From positions 1 to 10,187 of the forward strand of contig JAJDDS010000642.1 in the NCBI GenBank assembly GCA_029260195.1: DNA of 10,187 nucleotides. Direction: 5' to 3'. The position numbers were made by a program, and so were the translations under genes. A model generated the notes under the pieces. It worked only from the letters and a program-made list of their open reading frames with translations. It was not told where the DNA came from and did no database searches. Shown piece by piece: positions 1 through 6,018 of the stretch; the first letter of the stretch is position 1, and each line of letters opens with the position of its first letter. Source of the stretch: Phycisphaerae bacterium (GTDB lineage Bacteria > Planctomycetota > Phycisphaerae > UBA1845).

Positions 1-326
1 AACGGGTCCGAATGGTCGAGGGCGTCGAACAGAACCTTCCAACCGGCGAAATGATCGTTTGGGTTGTGCTCGACGGGCGCGGCGAGGTGGCGTTTGGTTC
101 CGGGGACGAGCGTGTCGCGTTCGCTCGCGGCGACACGGTGCTTCTGCCAGCGGCACTTGGCCCGGCGCGCATCAAGACACTCACCGACTGCACATGGCTC
201 GAAGTCACCATCCCAGTGCCCAGCGACCTTGCCGAATACGCGCGTCCCGATCGTACGTCACTTGCCCAACCTGCTGCTGGCGGGTACGTTCAGATCAGCC
301 GTCCCTCGGGGGACGGGGGAAAGTAA
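1..326 (+). CDS. manA: Mannose-6-phosphate isomerase, class I type, C-terminal part (5' end outside window)
   Basis: The reading frame is open from the left edge (codons start at base 3) to TAA at 324-326, so only about 107 C-terminal residues are visible. The ATG at 12 is probably internal, because the frame continues upstream without a stop. The visible part looks like the C-terminal cupin segment of class I (ManA-type) mannose-6-phosphate isomerases: a TGEMIVWVVLDGRGEV strand pair, then RGDTVLLPAAL, then a short strand ending LEVTIP. Those enzymes are cytoplasmic, zinc-dependent and interconvert mannose 6-phosphate and fructose 6-phosphate. The metal-binding residues of the family lie in the missing N-terminal part, so activity cannot be judged. 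The last ~25 residues are low-complexity and not recognisable. Another sugar-phosphate cupin isomerase is the main alternative. The next gene starts 15 bases downstream, which suggests co-transcription. Confidence 0.72.
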   Translation, partial: RVRMVEGVEQNLPTGEMIVWVVLDGRGEVAFGSGDERVAFARGDTVLLPAALGPARIKTLTDCTWLEVTIPVPSDLAEYARPDRTSLAQPAAGGYVQISRPSGDGGK

Positions 327-341
327 GCAGGCGAATCGGGG

Positions 342-1016
342 ATGTTTGAGCACGGCATATCCAAGAAGTGGCTGCGGCGCGCACAGTGGGCCATCTACGT
401 TTTCTTCGGAACGTTCGCCTTCGGCGGACTCTGGTACGTATTCTACTCCGCGTTTCACCGCGAAGTTTTTGACGCTCTGATCGGCGCCGGTGTTGTCTGG
501 GGGTCAATCGGCCTGGGCATCGGAATGCACTGCGTTACGCAAATGGCCACCCTGGTCGACGCCAATCAACGAGCCTTGTCCGATCTGCACAAACGCGCCG
601 ACGCGCTCGAGGAACTGGTCGTACAAATCGGTCCCGGCGCAAACCTCTCGGCGCTCGGGCCGGGCGACCCCTCCGAGTTGGTCGCGGCAGCCACCGGCGA
701 GTCCTTCCCGCGACTCGTTCCCGAAGCAGATTCGATACCGGCAAACACCGTGGGACATCTCTTCGAACATCTGGAGCGACCCACAAACCGCATTGTCGAC
801 GTACGGCGCGCGGATGCTCATCGCATGGAGGTGCTCCGCTCCGATTTTCGCGAGGCTGTCTTCGACGGTGACTACAGACAAGCGCTCGCTATCGGGCGTG
901 AAATCGCCGAGGAGTACTCCTCGTCGCCCATGGCCGGGCAGTTCGAGGAACTGCGACCTCTGCTTGAACTACGTGCCGCCGGACACGCCGGGGCGGTCAG
1001 CGTCGGCGTTTCCTGA
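342..1016 (+). CDS. Two-helix membrane protein with coiled coil and TPR-like C-terminus, function unknown
   Basis: This 224-residue protein is not recognised as a named family. After a short basic N-terminus (KKWLRR, residues 8-13) there are two hydrophobic segments at about residues 16-38 and 45-67, separated by a short charged turn (HRE). This suggests a membrane hairpin with both ends on the same side, cytoplasmic by the positive-inside rule. Residues 70-96 are charged and heptad-like (QRALSDLHKRADALEEL), so a short coiled coil is likely. A poorly conserved-looking linker follows. Residues 168-210 read like one TPR-type helical pair (GDYRQALAIGREIAEEY). The start is the ATG at 342; an AGG at 330-332 is the only weak ribosome-binding signal. 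It follows the isomerase gene by 15 bases and is probably in the same transcript, but that does not reveal its job. Confidence 0.7.
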   Translation: MFEHGISKKWLRRAQWAIYVFFGTFAFGGLWYVFYSAFHREVFDALIGAGVVWGSIGLGIGMHCVTQMATLVDANQRALSDLHKRADALEELVVQIGPGANLSALGPGDPSELVAAATGESFPRLVPEADSIPANTVGHLFEHLERPTNRIVDVRRADAHRMEVLRSDFREAVFDGDYRQALAIGREIAEEYSSSPMAGQFEELRPLLELRAAGHAGAVSVGVS

Positions 1017-1067
1017 CGCGCATTGAAGCGATAATAACGGTTCTCTGCTGCCTGCGGACTCCGTTCG

Positions 1068-1097
1068 TTGACTCCGCTTGATCCAATCCGCTACCAT
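1068..1097 (+). promoter_or_regulatory. Candidate sigma-70 promoter for the dockerin-protein gene
   Basis: TTGACT (1068-1073, five of six to TTGACA) is followed after 18 bases by TACCAT (1092-1097, four of six to TATAAT). Transcription would start near 1104, about 110 bases before the chosen ATG. This is a sequence match only; such matches are common and planctomycete promoters may deviate. Confidence 0.35.
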
Positions 1098-1188
1098 CGA
1101 TATCCACCTGGATCCTCGCCGAGGAAACTCGCCGACGATTTCGCCCGTGGATCTGGCGATCCGTGGTCGCATTGGCGATCGATATCCA
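1096..1188 (+). repeat. Pair of 11-base direct repeats (ATCGATATCCA) in the leader
   Basis: ATCGATATCCA occurs exactly at 1096-1106 and again at 1178-1188, 82 bases apart. The first copy overlaps the end of the candidate -10 box and the predicted transcription start; the second lies 28 bases before the start codon. Each copy contains two overlapping palindromes (ATCGAT, GATATC). The placement fits regulator binding sites, but chance cannot be excluded for an 11-mer. Confidence 0.35.
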
Positions 1189-1216
1189 AATAACCGCGCA
1201 ACTGAGGGGACTGGCA

Positions 1217-4200
1217 ATGCGTCCGACTACGACCGCTCGAAACTGCGGCGTCGCGCTCGCGGCGATGATGGCAACTGTCGGCTGCGAACACGCCCAACGC
1301 CGGAACGACGGCGTGGTCACCGTCGCGCCGCGACCCGACAAGGCCACAGTGATCGGCGGCACACGGTATGTGCGGACGGACGTCCAGGCGAACGCATACA
1401 CCTCGAGCAGCCAAGGCAACGTTGCCCTCGCACAGGATCGCCAGGGCGGTACGATCGTCGTCTGGGAGAGTCGCCGACAGGAGTCGGGAACCTACGGCAT
1501 CTTCGCCCGGCGCCTCGGCGCCTCCGGTCAGACGCTCGGCGGCGAGGTACACGTCAACAGCTACACGCCCAACAGCCAGACGCGCCCGGTGGTTTCGTTT
1601 GATGGAACGGGTAACGTCTGGCTTGCTTGGGAATCCTACGGCCAGGACGGCGACCGCGGCGCGATCATCGCCCGGCGGTTTGACGCGTCGCTATCGCCGT
1701 TGACAGAGGAGATCATGGTCAACCACGTTCCCGCAGGCCATCAGTCGGAAGTTGCGATCACGGGCTGTGGCGATGGAAGCGCCGTTGCCGTCTGGACGAC
1801 GCAATCCGACGCGACGCGGACATCCCGCGTGTTAGCGCGCCGGGTTGGCGCGGACGGCGCCCCGCTCGATGATGCGTTCCCCGTCGGACAGGTGAACAAC
1901 GTCCGCGATCGGCTGGCCTGCGTCGGTGTCGACGACGCCGGAACGATCACCGTCGTGTGGGCTCGTTCAGATATTCACGGTCGACCAACCGGCATCGTCG
2001 GCCGCAGATTCAGATCCGATTGCACAGCCGCAGCCGCCGAGTTCGCGGTGAGCGCGCCCGACGGCCTGATGCACATAGAACCCGCAATCGCCGTTTCGCC
2101 CTCCGGAATGCTGACCGTGGCTTGGGCGACGGCGATGAAGGACGACTACGTGATTTCATTGCGTCGGTTCGCCCCTGACGGTTCGCCGATGGGCAATCCG
2201 AAACGCGTCGATCAGGGCGGATTCGATCGAACGACCGGCCTCGCCGTCGCCGGACGCGCCGATGGCGGATTCGTCGTGTCCTGGAGCGCCACGTCCGATA
2301 CGCAAGGCGACATCAACCTATTCGCCCGCTTGTACAAATCCAACGGCCGCTCGCGGGGCGACGTCTTCCGGGCGTCCGAGTGGGCTTCGGGCGATCAACG
2401 GATCGCCGTCGGCGTCGGCTCCCAACGTGCAGCCTACGCCAACGACGGTCGCCTGACGTTCGCGTGGTCGGGCGACGCGGGCCACGGCGACTCCTCCGGC
2501 GCAAACGTGTCGCTCCTGCTGCCGCCATCCTTCAAGGCAAATGTTCTGCAGCCCCCTCAAACGCAAGCGCCGACCGATCCTTCGATACCGGCTGAACCGC
2601 ACGTCCCCCCCGTCTTCGATCCCGAAGCCCCCGTGCTGGATCGCGACGCGCTGGTCGCCGCCGAACAAGGAACCGGTGACGATTTCGGATTCCTCGGCGT
2701 CGTCAGCACTGGCTGGACCCCGCCCGACCCGCACATGGCCGTCGGCCCCGAGCACATCGTGCTCATGACCAACGGCGAAATCTCGTTCTACGAGAAAGAT
2801 GGAACACGCACGTTTCAGGATGAAATCGAAAACGTGTTTGGTTTCTGGGGAGACCTTGGCACTGGCAACTTCGTGTTCGACCCGGAAGTCGTCTACGATC
2901 CCTACTCGCAGCGTTTCTTCGCCATGGCCAACGAGCGCGTCCCGCCGCCGCCACAATCGCCCCAGACTCCGTTCTTCTTGCTGGCTGTCTCGGACGACGC
3001 GGACCCCAACGGCGCGTGGCACAAGTACCGTTTCAACGTCCTCGCCGAAGCCCAGGACACCGACATCGACTCCCCAAACATCGCCGTCGACGAGCAAGCC
3101 GTTTACCTGAGCGCCGATTTCTTCGGACCCGACAAGTACCTCATCTACATGGTCGACAAAGCCGCCCTCCTCGTCGGCGACACTCCCACCACCACCAGCC
3201 TGCTCATCACCGGATCCCAATCGATCGGCCTCGCCCAGAGCTACGATAGTCCCCCCGCGCAGTATATGGCGCAGGCGTTCGAGTCCGGGCTCAGCAGCAC
3301 CATCCGCCTCCACGCGATCACCGACCCGCTCGGTAATCCCCAGCGACAGACGTTTGACTTGGACGTGCCCTTATACACACAGCCCGAGAACCCACCGAGC
3401 ATGGGTACCGGCATCGACGTCGAGACCTTCGAAGCCAGGTTCTGGAGTTGCATGTATCGAAACGGGTCGCTCTGGGCGACGCACCACGTCGGTTCCTCGC
3501 GCGTCCTGCAGCGCTGGTACCAGATTCGGATGAACGATTGGCCGGTCGGCGGCACGCCCGAACTTGTCCAGTCCGGCGAGATCGACCCCGGACCCGGAAT
3601 CCGCACCTTCTTCGGCAGTATCTGGGCCGATGAATTCGACAACGCAGCCGTCGTCTTCGCCCGCTCCAGCCCCACCGAGTTTATTTCCGTGGGACGCGCC
3701 GGCAGACTCTCAACCGACCCGCTCGGCACGATGCAGCCGATGGTCATCATGCATGAGAGTTCCAGTCCCGTTTCCGGTTTTCGCTGGGGCGACTACTCAG
3801 CCATCGCGACCGACCCGGTCGTCCCGGGGAAGTTCTGGGCGCACCACGAGTTCACGACATTTCAGTGGATGACATGGGTGGGCAGTTTCGCAATGGCAGA
3901 CGCCGCGCCCCCGGCGATTGCGCTCGCCGACCCATTTGATGGATACATCGATCCCCGCCGCGAAAGCACCGACGGCACCGCGCTCGATCTGGGGATCGAT
4001 CATCTGACCATCGCGTTCGACGAACCGATCTTCAATGTCGGCGGTGCGCCGCTAGATCTGTCAGCCTTCGATCTTGCAGTCACCGGCGGTGTGAATCCGG
4101 GAATCCTGTCGATTGACGCGTCCGCCAACCCGACCATCGAGATCGAACTCGGCGGCGTCCTGCCGGTCCAGCAGTTCGCCACCATCACCGCCGATGTCGA

Positions 4201-4474
4201 GGATACCGAGGGCAACGCCGCCAGCCGCACTGTGACCTACGGCTTCCTGCCCGCCGACGTCAATCAGGACGGGACTGTCAATCCGCTGGATGTGCTGCGC
4301 TTCAAGCAGATCGTGAACGGACTACTCACGCCCACTGAGGGTCCGGTAGAACTGTTCGTCGACATCGACCGGAGTGGAACGGTCTCGCCCCTCGATCTGC
4401 TCGTGTTCAAGCAACTGATCAACGGCGTCGCCAACGCCACCCAACCATGGGCCGGCCAATCCCTCCCCCCTTAA
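1217..4474 (+). CDS. Exported multidomain protein: seven propeller repeats, second propeller-like region, Ig-like domain, C-terminal type I dockerin
   Basis: 1085 residues from the ATG at 1217, chosen because GAGGGG lies 8 bases upstream (1203-1208) and because the product then starts with an export signal. That signal has arginines at 2 and 8, a hydrophobic stretch at 12-22 and Cys23 in the context ATVGC, an imperfect lipobox with Thr at -3. Residues ~53-420 form seven repeats of about 54 residues, each with a V-x-W strand (VVWES, LAWES, AVWTT, VVWAR, VAWAT, VSWSA, FAWSG); most also carry an ARR(F/L) strand. This is the count expected for a seven-bladed beta-propeller. Residues ~460-890 are a second propeller-like region with the motifs PPDPHMAVGP and DPEVVYDP. 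Residues ~896-1012 look like a bacterial Ig-like domain. Residues 1013-1075 are a type I dockerin with two calcium loops (DVNQDGTVNPLD and DIDRSGTVSPLD). Ligand and cohesin partner are unknown. The stop codon abuts a mobile repeat, so the last few residues (AGQSLPP) may not be ancestral. Confidence 0.8.
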   Translation: MRPTTTARNCGVALAAMMATVGCEHAQRRNDGVVTVAPRPDKATVIGGTRYVRTDVQANAYTSSSQGNVALAQDRQGGTIVVWESRRQESGTYGIFARRLGASGQTLGGEVHVNSYTPNSQTRPVVSFDGTGNVWLAWESYGQDGDRGAIIARRFDASLSPLTEEIMVNHVPAGHQSEVAITGCGDGSAVAVWTTQSDATRTSRVLARRVGADGAPLDDAFPVGQVNNVRDRLACVGVDDAGTITVVWARSDIHGRPTGIVGRRFRSDCTAAAAEFAVSAPDGLMHIEPAIAVSPSGMLTVAWATAMKDDYVISLRRFAPDGSPMGNPKRVDQGGFDRTTGLAVAGRADGGFVVSWSATSDTQGDINLFARLYKSNGRSRGDVFRASEWASGDQRIAVGVGSQRAAYANDGRLTFAWSGDAGHGDSSGANVSLLLPPSFKANVLQPPQTQAPTDPSIPAEPHVPPVFDPEAPVLDRDALVAAEQGTGDDFGFLGVVSTGWTPPDPHMAVGPEHIVLMTNGEISFYEKDGTRTFQDEIENVFGFWGDLGTGNFVFDPEVVYDPYSQRFFAMANERVPPPPQSPQTPFFLLAVSDDADPNGAWHKYRFNVLAEAQDTDIDSPNIAVDEQAVYLSADFFGPDKYLIYMVDKAALLVGDTPTTTSLLITGSQSIGLAQSYDSPPAQYMAQAFESGLSSTIRLHAITDPLGNPQRQTFDLDVPLYTQPENPPSMGTGIDVETFEARFWSCMYRNGSLWATHHVGSSRVLQRWYQIRMNDWPVGGTPELVQSGEIDPGPGIRTFFGSIWADEFDNAAVVFARSSPTEFISVGRAGRLSTDPLGTMQPMVIMHESSSPVSGFRWGDYSAIATDPVVPGKFWAHHEFTTFQWMTWVGSFAMADAAPPAIALADPFDGYIDPRRESTDGTALDLGIDHLTIAFDEPIFNVGGAPLDLSAFDLAVTGGVNPGILSIDASANPTIEIELGGVLPVQQFATITADVEDTEGNAASRTVTYGFLPADVNQDGTVNPLDVLRFKQIVNGLLTPTEGPVELFVDIDRSGTVSPLDLLVFKQLINGVANATQPWAGQSLPP

Positions 4475-4496
4475 AAGGGGTCGGGAGTCTTTTTCG
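4475..4496 (+). repeat. REP-like repeat, copy 1 (direct)
   Basis: The 22-base unit contains GGGGTCGGGAGTCTTTTTC preceded by AA and followed by G. It starts immediately after the TAA stop (4472-4474) of the dockerin gene and lies 35 bases before the RAYT start codon. It includes GGAG, one of the short conserved tags reported beside REP hairpins, but I see no strong hairpin within the unit itself. Confidence 0.85.
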
Positions 4497-4512
4497 TTGA
4501 CACGGGGCCGTC

Positions 4513-4530
4513 CCGCGGGTATCATCGCGG
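4513..4530 (+). promoter_or_regulatory. Hairpin directly before the RAYT start codon
   Basis: CCGCG (4513-4517) can pair with CGCGG (4526-4530) around an 8-base loop. It ends one base before the ATG at 4532, where the ribosome-binding site should be. An alternative pairing, CGGG 4503-4506 with CCCG 4512-4515, overlaps it. No Shine-Dalgarno sequence is visible, so structure may keep translation of the transposase low. Inference from pairing only. Confidence 0.3.
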
Positions 4531-4531
4531 T

Positions 4532-5245
4532 ATGCCTCGGCGACCGAGATTGGCGATGGGGGGAGTGGCTTACCACGTCCTCAACCGGGCTGTCGGCCGG
4601 CGGACGATCTTCAAGACGGATGCCGACTACCTCGCCTTCGAGCGCGTTATGGAGCAAGCGTGGCGCCGGATGGGCACCCGCCTCGTCAGCTACTGCGTCA
4701 TGCCCAACCACTGGCACCTCGTAGTCTGGCCTCGAAAAGACGGAGAGTTGTCCGAGTTCCTGCGATGGCTCACTGTCACGCACACGCAGCGATACCACGC
4801 CCACTACCGATCCGCCGGAACCGGACCCCTCTACCAGGGCCGGTTCAAGTCGTTCCCTATCTGTCGCGACGAGCACTTTCTCACCGTGTGCAGATACGTC
4901 GAGCGCAACCCGCTCCGTGCGAATCTCGTGACGCGGGCCGATGACTGGCGATGGTCCAGCCTATGGCGACGGCGGAATACCCCAAATGACGAACGGGCTT
5001 TTCTCCTCCGGTTCCCGGGCGAGTGGCCGGTCGCGCCGCCGCGCAATTGGCTGTCTGTCGTGACTCGGAAGGACAAGGAGGAAGAGCTATCCGCCGTGCG
5101 ACACGCCGTTGTTCGAGGCGCCCCGTTCGGAGACGATCGGTGGCGACGGATGACAGCCGCAAAGCTGGGCTTGCTGTCGACGCTACGCCCCCGCGGTCGC
5201 CCTCGGAAGACGGAGCGCAAAGCCGGCACCAAAGGCACCCCATGA
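4532..5245 (+). CDS. REP-associated tyrosine transposase (RAYT, IS200/TnpA_REP family)
   Basis: 237 residues. The HUH metal-binding motif is His60-Trp61-His62 in VMPNHWHLVVWP, and the candidate catalytic tyrosine is Tyr122 in RYVERNPLRANLV. The other family landmarks are present: an N-terminal GVAYHVLNRAV, PLYQGRFKSF at 99-108 and DWRWSSL at 138-144. Enzymes of this family nick and rejoin single-stranded DNA at REP hairpins through a 5'-phosphotyrosine link. The gene looks intact. The C-terminus (RPRGRPRKTERK) is basic with an AT-hook-like RGRPRK, plausibly for DNA contact. It has the inverted repeat on both sides and its stop codon touches the right copy, as expected for a RAYT that acts on this repeat. 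The start is the ATG at 4532 without a clear ribosome-binding site. The alternative label, IS200-like transposase, would describe the same fold. Confidence 0.9.
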   Translation: MPRRPRLAMGGVAYHVLNRAVGRRTIFKTDADYLAFERVMEQAWRRMGTRLVSYCVMPNHWHLVVWPRKDGELSEFLRWLTVTHTQRYHAHYRSAGTGPLYQGRFKSFPICRDEHFLTVCRYVERNPLRANLVTRADDWRWSSLWRRRNTPNDERAFLLRFPGEWPVAPPRNWLSVVTRKDKEEELSAVRHAVVRGAPFGDDRWRRMTAAKLGLLSTLRPRGRPRKTERKAGTKGTP

Positions 5246-5267
5246 CGAAAAAGACTCCCGACCCCTT
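5246..5267 (-). repeat. REP-like repeat, copy 2 (inverted)
   Basis: This is the exact reverse complement of copy 1 over 22 bases. It begins on the base after the RAYT stop codon (TGA 5243-5245), so the repeat supplies the 3' end of the transposase transcript. With copy 1 it could form a long-range stem enclosing the whole gene. Confidence 0.85.
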
Positions 5268-5494
5268 ATCCCGGACCGACCGCCGCTGACGGGGCGCTTT
5301 CCGTGTTCGCGACGGACGTGGACGGCGACGGGGACATCGACGTCCTCTCCGCGTCAGGGTTTGACGACAAGATTGCGTGGTACGAGAACACGACTCCGCT
5401 GCCGGACATCCCGACCGTCTCCGAATGGGGGATGTTCGTGATGACGCTCCTGTTGCTCGCAACGGGGACGCTGGTGGTTGGGCGCCGTCGGGAC

Positions 5495-5516
5495 GGGGGA
5501 ATAAGGGGGGGAATAA
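5495..5516 (+). repeat. Short tandem G-rich repeat (GGGGGAATAA twice)
   Basis: GGGGGAATAA occurs at 5495-5504 and 5507-5516, a 12-base period, and runs directly into repeat copy 3. The second unit overlaps the first bases of that copy. It could be a slippage duplication of the repeat's own edge. Confidence 0.6.
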
Positions 5517-5536
5517 GGGGTCGGGAGTCTTTTTCG
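5515..5536 (+). repeat. REP-like repeat, copy 3 (direct), inside the IPTL-CTERM gene tail
   Basis: This is an exact 22-base match to copy 1, in the same orientation, 247 bases beyond copy 2 and without its own transposase. It lies a few codons after the RRR cluster of the IPTL-CTERM signal, where the stop codon of such genes normally is. It looks like a non-autonomous copy mobilised by the neighbouring RAYT or a relative. Confidence 0.85.
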
Positions 5537-5750
5537 CCATGTGGTACTCCCCGCGCCACCGTTGCCCTCGTTTCCATGGGCGACCGCGGCCGCAAGACGT
5601 GGACAGCGAGCCCGGCTCTGGGATCGTCATCCGGCGCGCCGGGCTGAACCGTTGCCAGTCTTGCACCCGCGCGAGCAGTCACAGCCGTCTCTACGTCGCA
5701 GAGGGCGAGTAGGTGCGCCACATCCGACCCTCACCTGAATCCGAGCGCTG
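5537..5750. other. Non-coding or decayed spacer before the SRP RNA
   Basis: I recognise no gene here. Open frames exist on both strands, but none shows a domain, signal or credible start; the plus frame up to 5647 is run-through from the broken IPTL-CTERM gene. It may be degraded DNA left by the mobile island. Confidence 0.45.
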
Positions 5751-5779
5751 TTCAACTTCAGCCGGTTTGGCTGTATGAT
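5751..5779 (+). promoter_or_regulatory. Candidate promoter of the SRP RNA gene
   Basis: TATGAT (5774-5779, five of six to TATAAT) is preceded by TTCAAC (5751-5756, three of six to TTGACA) at exactly 17 bases. The start would fall near 5786, about 12 bases before the closing stem of the SRP RNA, consistent with a short trimmed 5' leader. Confidence 0.55.
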
Positions 5780-5798
5780 CCCCGTCGGCTTGGGCGCT

Positions 5799-5926
5799 GC
5801 CGGGGCGTGATGGCGGTCGGGTCCCATGCAGTGGGTCCGCCAGGCAACGGGTCAGGCTGGAAACAGAGCAGCCCACCTGATGTGCTCAGGTGCCGTGGTT
5901 TCACCTGACCGTCATCTCGCCCCGGC
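5799..5926 (+). ncRNA. ffs: Small bacterial signal recognition particle RNA (4.5S-like)
   Basis: The apical domain of SRP RNA is unmistakable. GTCAGG (5851-5856) is followed by a CTG-GAAA-CAG hairpin with a GNRA tetraloop (5857-5866), then AGCAGCC (5867-5873). In E. coli 4.5S RNA the same order is GUCAGG, a GGAA-capped hairpin, AGCAGCC; this is the site bound by the Ffh M domain. The ends close in a 24-pair stem, 5799-5822 with 5903-5926, interrupted by one T-T mismatch (5808/5917) and containing two G-U pairs. That gives a 128-base short-type RNA without an Alu domain. With Ffh and FtsY it targets nascent membrane proteins. It lies directly upstream of dnaX, the same order as scr-dnaX in Bacillus subtilis. 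The exact ends are inferred from the stem. Confidence 0.93.
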
Positions 5927-6018
5927 ACCGTTTCCGAGCGGCTGCATGCCCGCCCCGCGAGCTGGCGTGTCACGCGGAATGAAGCGATCATCGGCCCGGC
6001 CCCAACGCGGAGCGAGGA

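Larger units (their letters stand above)
1017..1216 (+). other. Intergenic region upstream of the dockerin-protein gene
   Basis: No gene is seen in these 200 bases. They hold a candidate sigma-70 promoter (1068-1097) and two exact copies of an 11-base direct repeat (1096-1106 and 1178-1188). A GTG at 1163 opens the downstream frame early, but the resulting 18 extra residues would hide the signal peptide, so I treat this stretch as leader. No convincing terminator for the upstream gene is visible; AACGG at 1036-1040 and CCGTT at 1061-1065 could pair but lack a T-run. Confidence 0.5.
4475..5267 (+). mobile_element. RAYT element: tyrosine transposase gene between inverted 22-base repeats
   Basis: A RAYT gene (4532-5245) is bounded by two exact 22-base copies of one repeat in opposite orientation, at 4475-4496 and 5246-5267, giving a unit of 793 bases. 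Both copies have their G-rich side outward and T-rich side inward. The left copy begins directly after the stop codon of the dockerin gene. The right copy begins directly after the RAYT stop and is followed within a few codons by an FG-GAP gene missing its 5' part. No target duplication is evident, which is normal for HUH enzymes. RAYTs are known to be associated with REP sequences flanking their own genes; the boundaries given here are the repeat edges and are inferred. Confidence 0.72.
5270..5647 (+). pseudogene. Orphan 3' end of an FG-GAP/VCBS-type surface protein with IPTL-CTERM anchor
   Basis: The frame reads DGALSVFATDVDGDGDIDVL, then GFDDKIAWYENTTPLPD. This is one FG-GAP/VCBS-type repeat with its calcium-loop signature DVDGDGDID. 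It leads straight into IPTVSEWGMFVMTLLLLATG and RRR, an IPTL-CTERM sorting signal: a signature, a membrane helix and a basic cluster. Proteins of this class are exported and IPTL-CTERM signals are linked to a dedicated exosortase (XrtH), so the parent was probably a cell-surface protein. Everything upstream is missing: homology stops at the RAYT element, and the frame enters from the repeat without a signal peptide. The GTG at 5303 is not a credible start. After RRR the frame runs ~50 codons through repeat copy 3 to a TGA at 5645-5647, giving a tail that no IPTL-CTERM protein should have. Both ends are therefore damaged. Confidence 0.78.

Noticed and set aside
1163..1216. Earlier GTG start for the dockerin protein
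   Set aside because: It would put 18 residues before the signal peptide and has no good ribosome-binding site, whereas ATG 1217 has GAGGGG at the right distance.
2318..3313. 331-codon open frame on the minus strand inside the dockerin gene
   Set aside because: It is antisense to a region with clear protein repeats and motifs on the plus strand; its product is Gly/Val/Asp-rich without any domain. This is a common by-product of GC-rich codon use.
4475..5536. CRISPR array suggested by three identical 22-base repeats
   Set aside because: One copy is inverted, the spacings are 749 and 247 bases, and a transposase gene lies between them; there are no cas genes.
5303..5647. A complete short surface protein starting at GTG 5303
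   Set aside because: The GTG encodes a conserved valine inside an FG-GAP/VCBS-type repeat; there is no signal peptide and homology extends upstream to the repeat edge.
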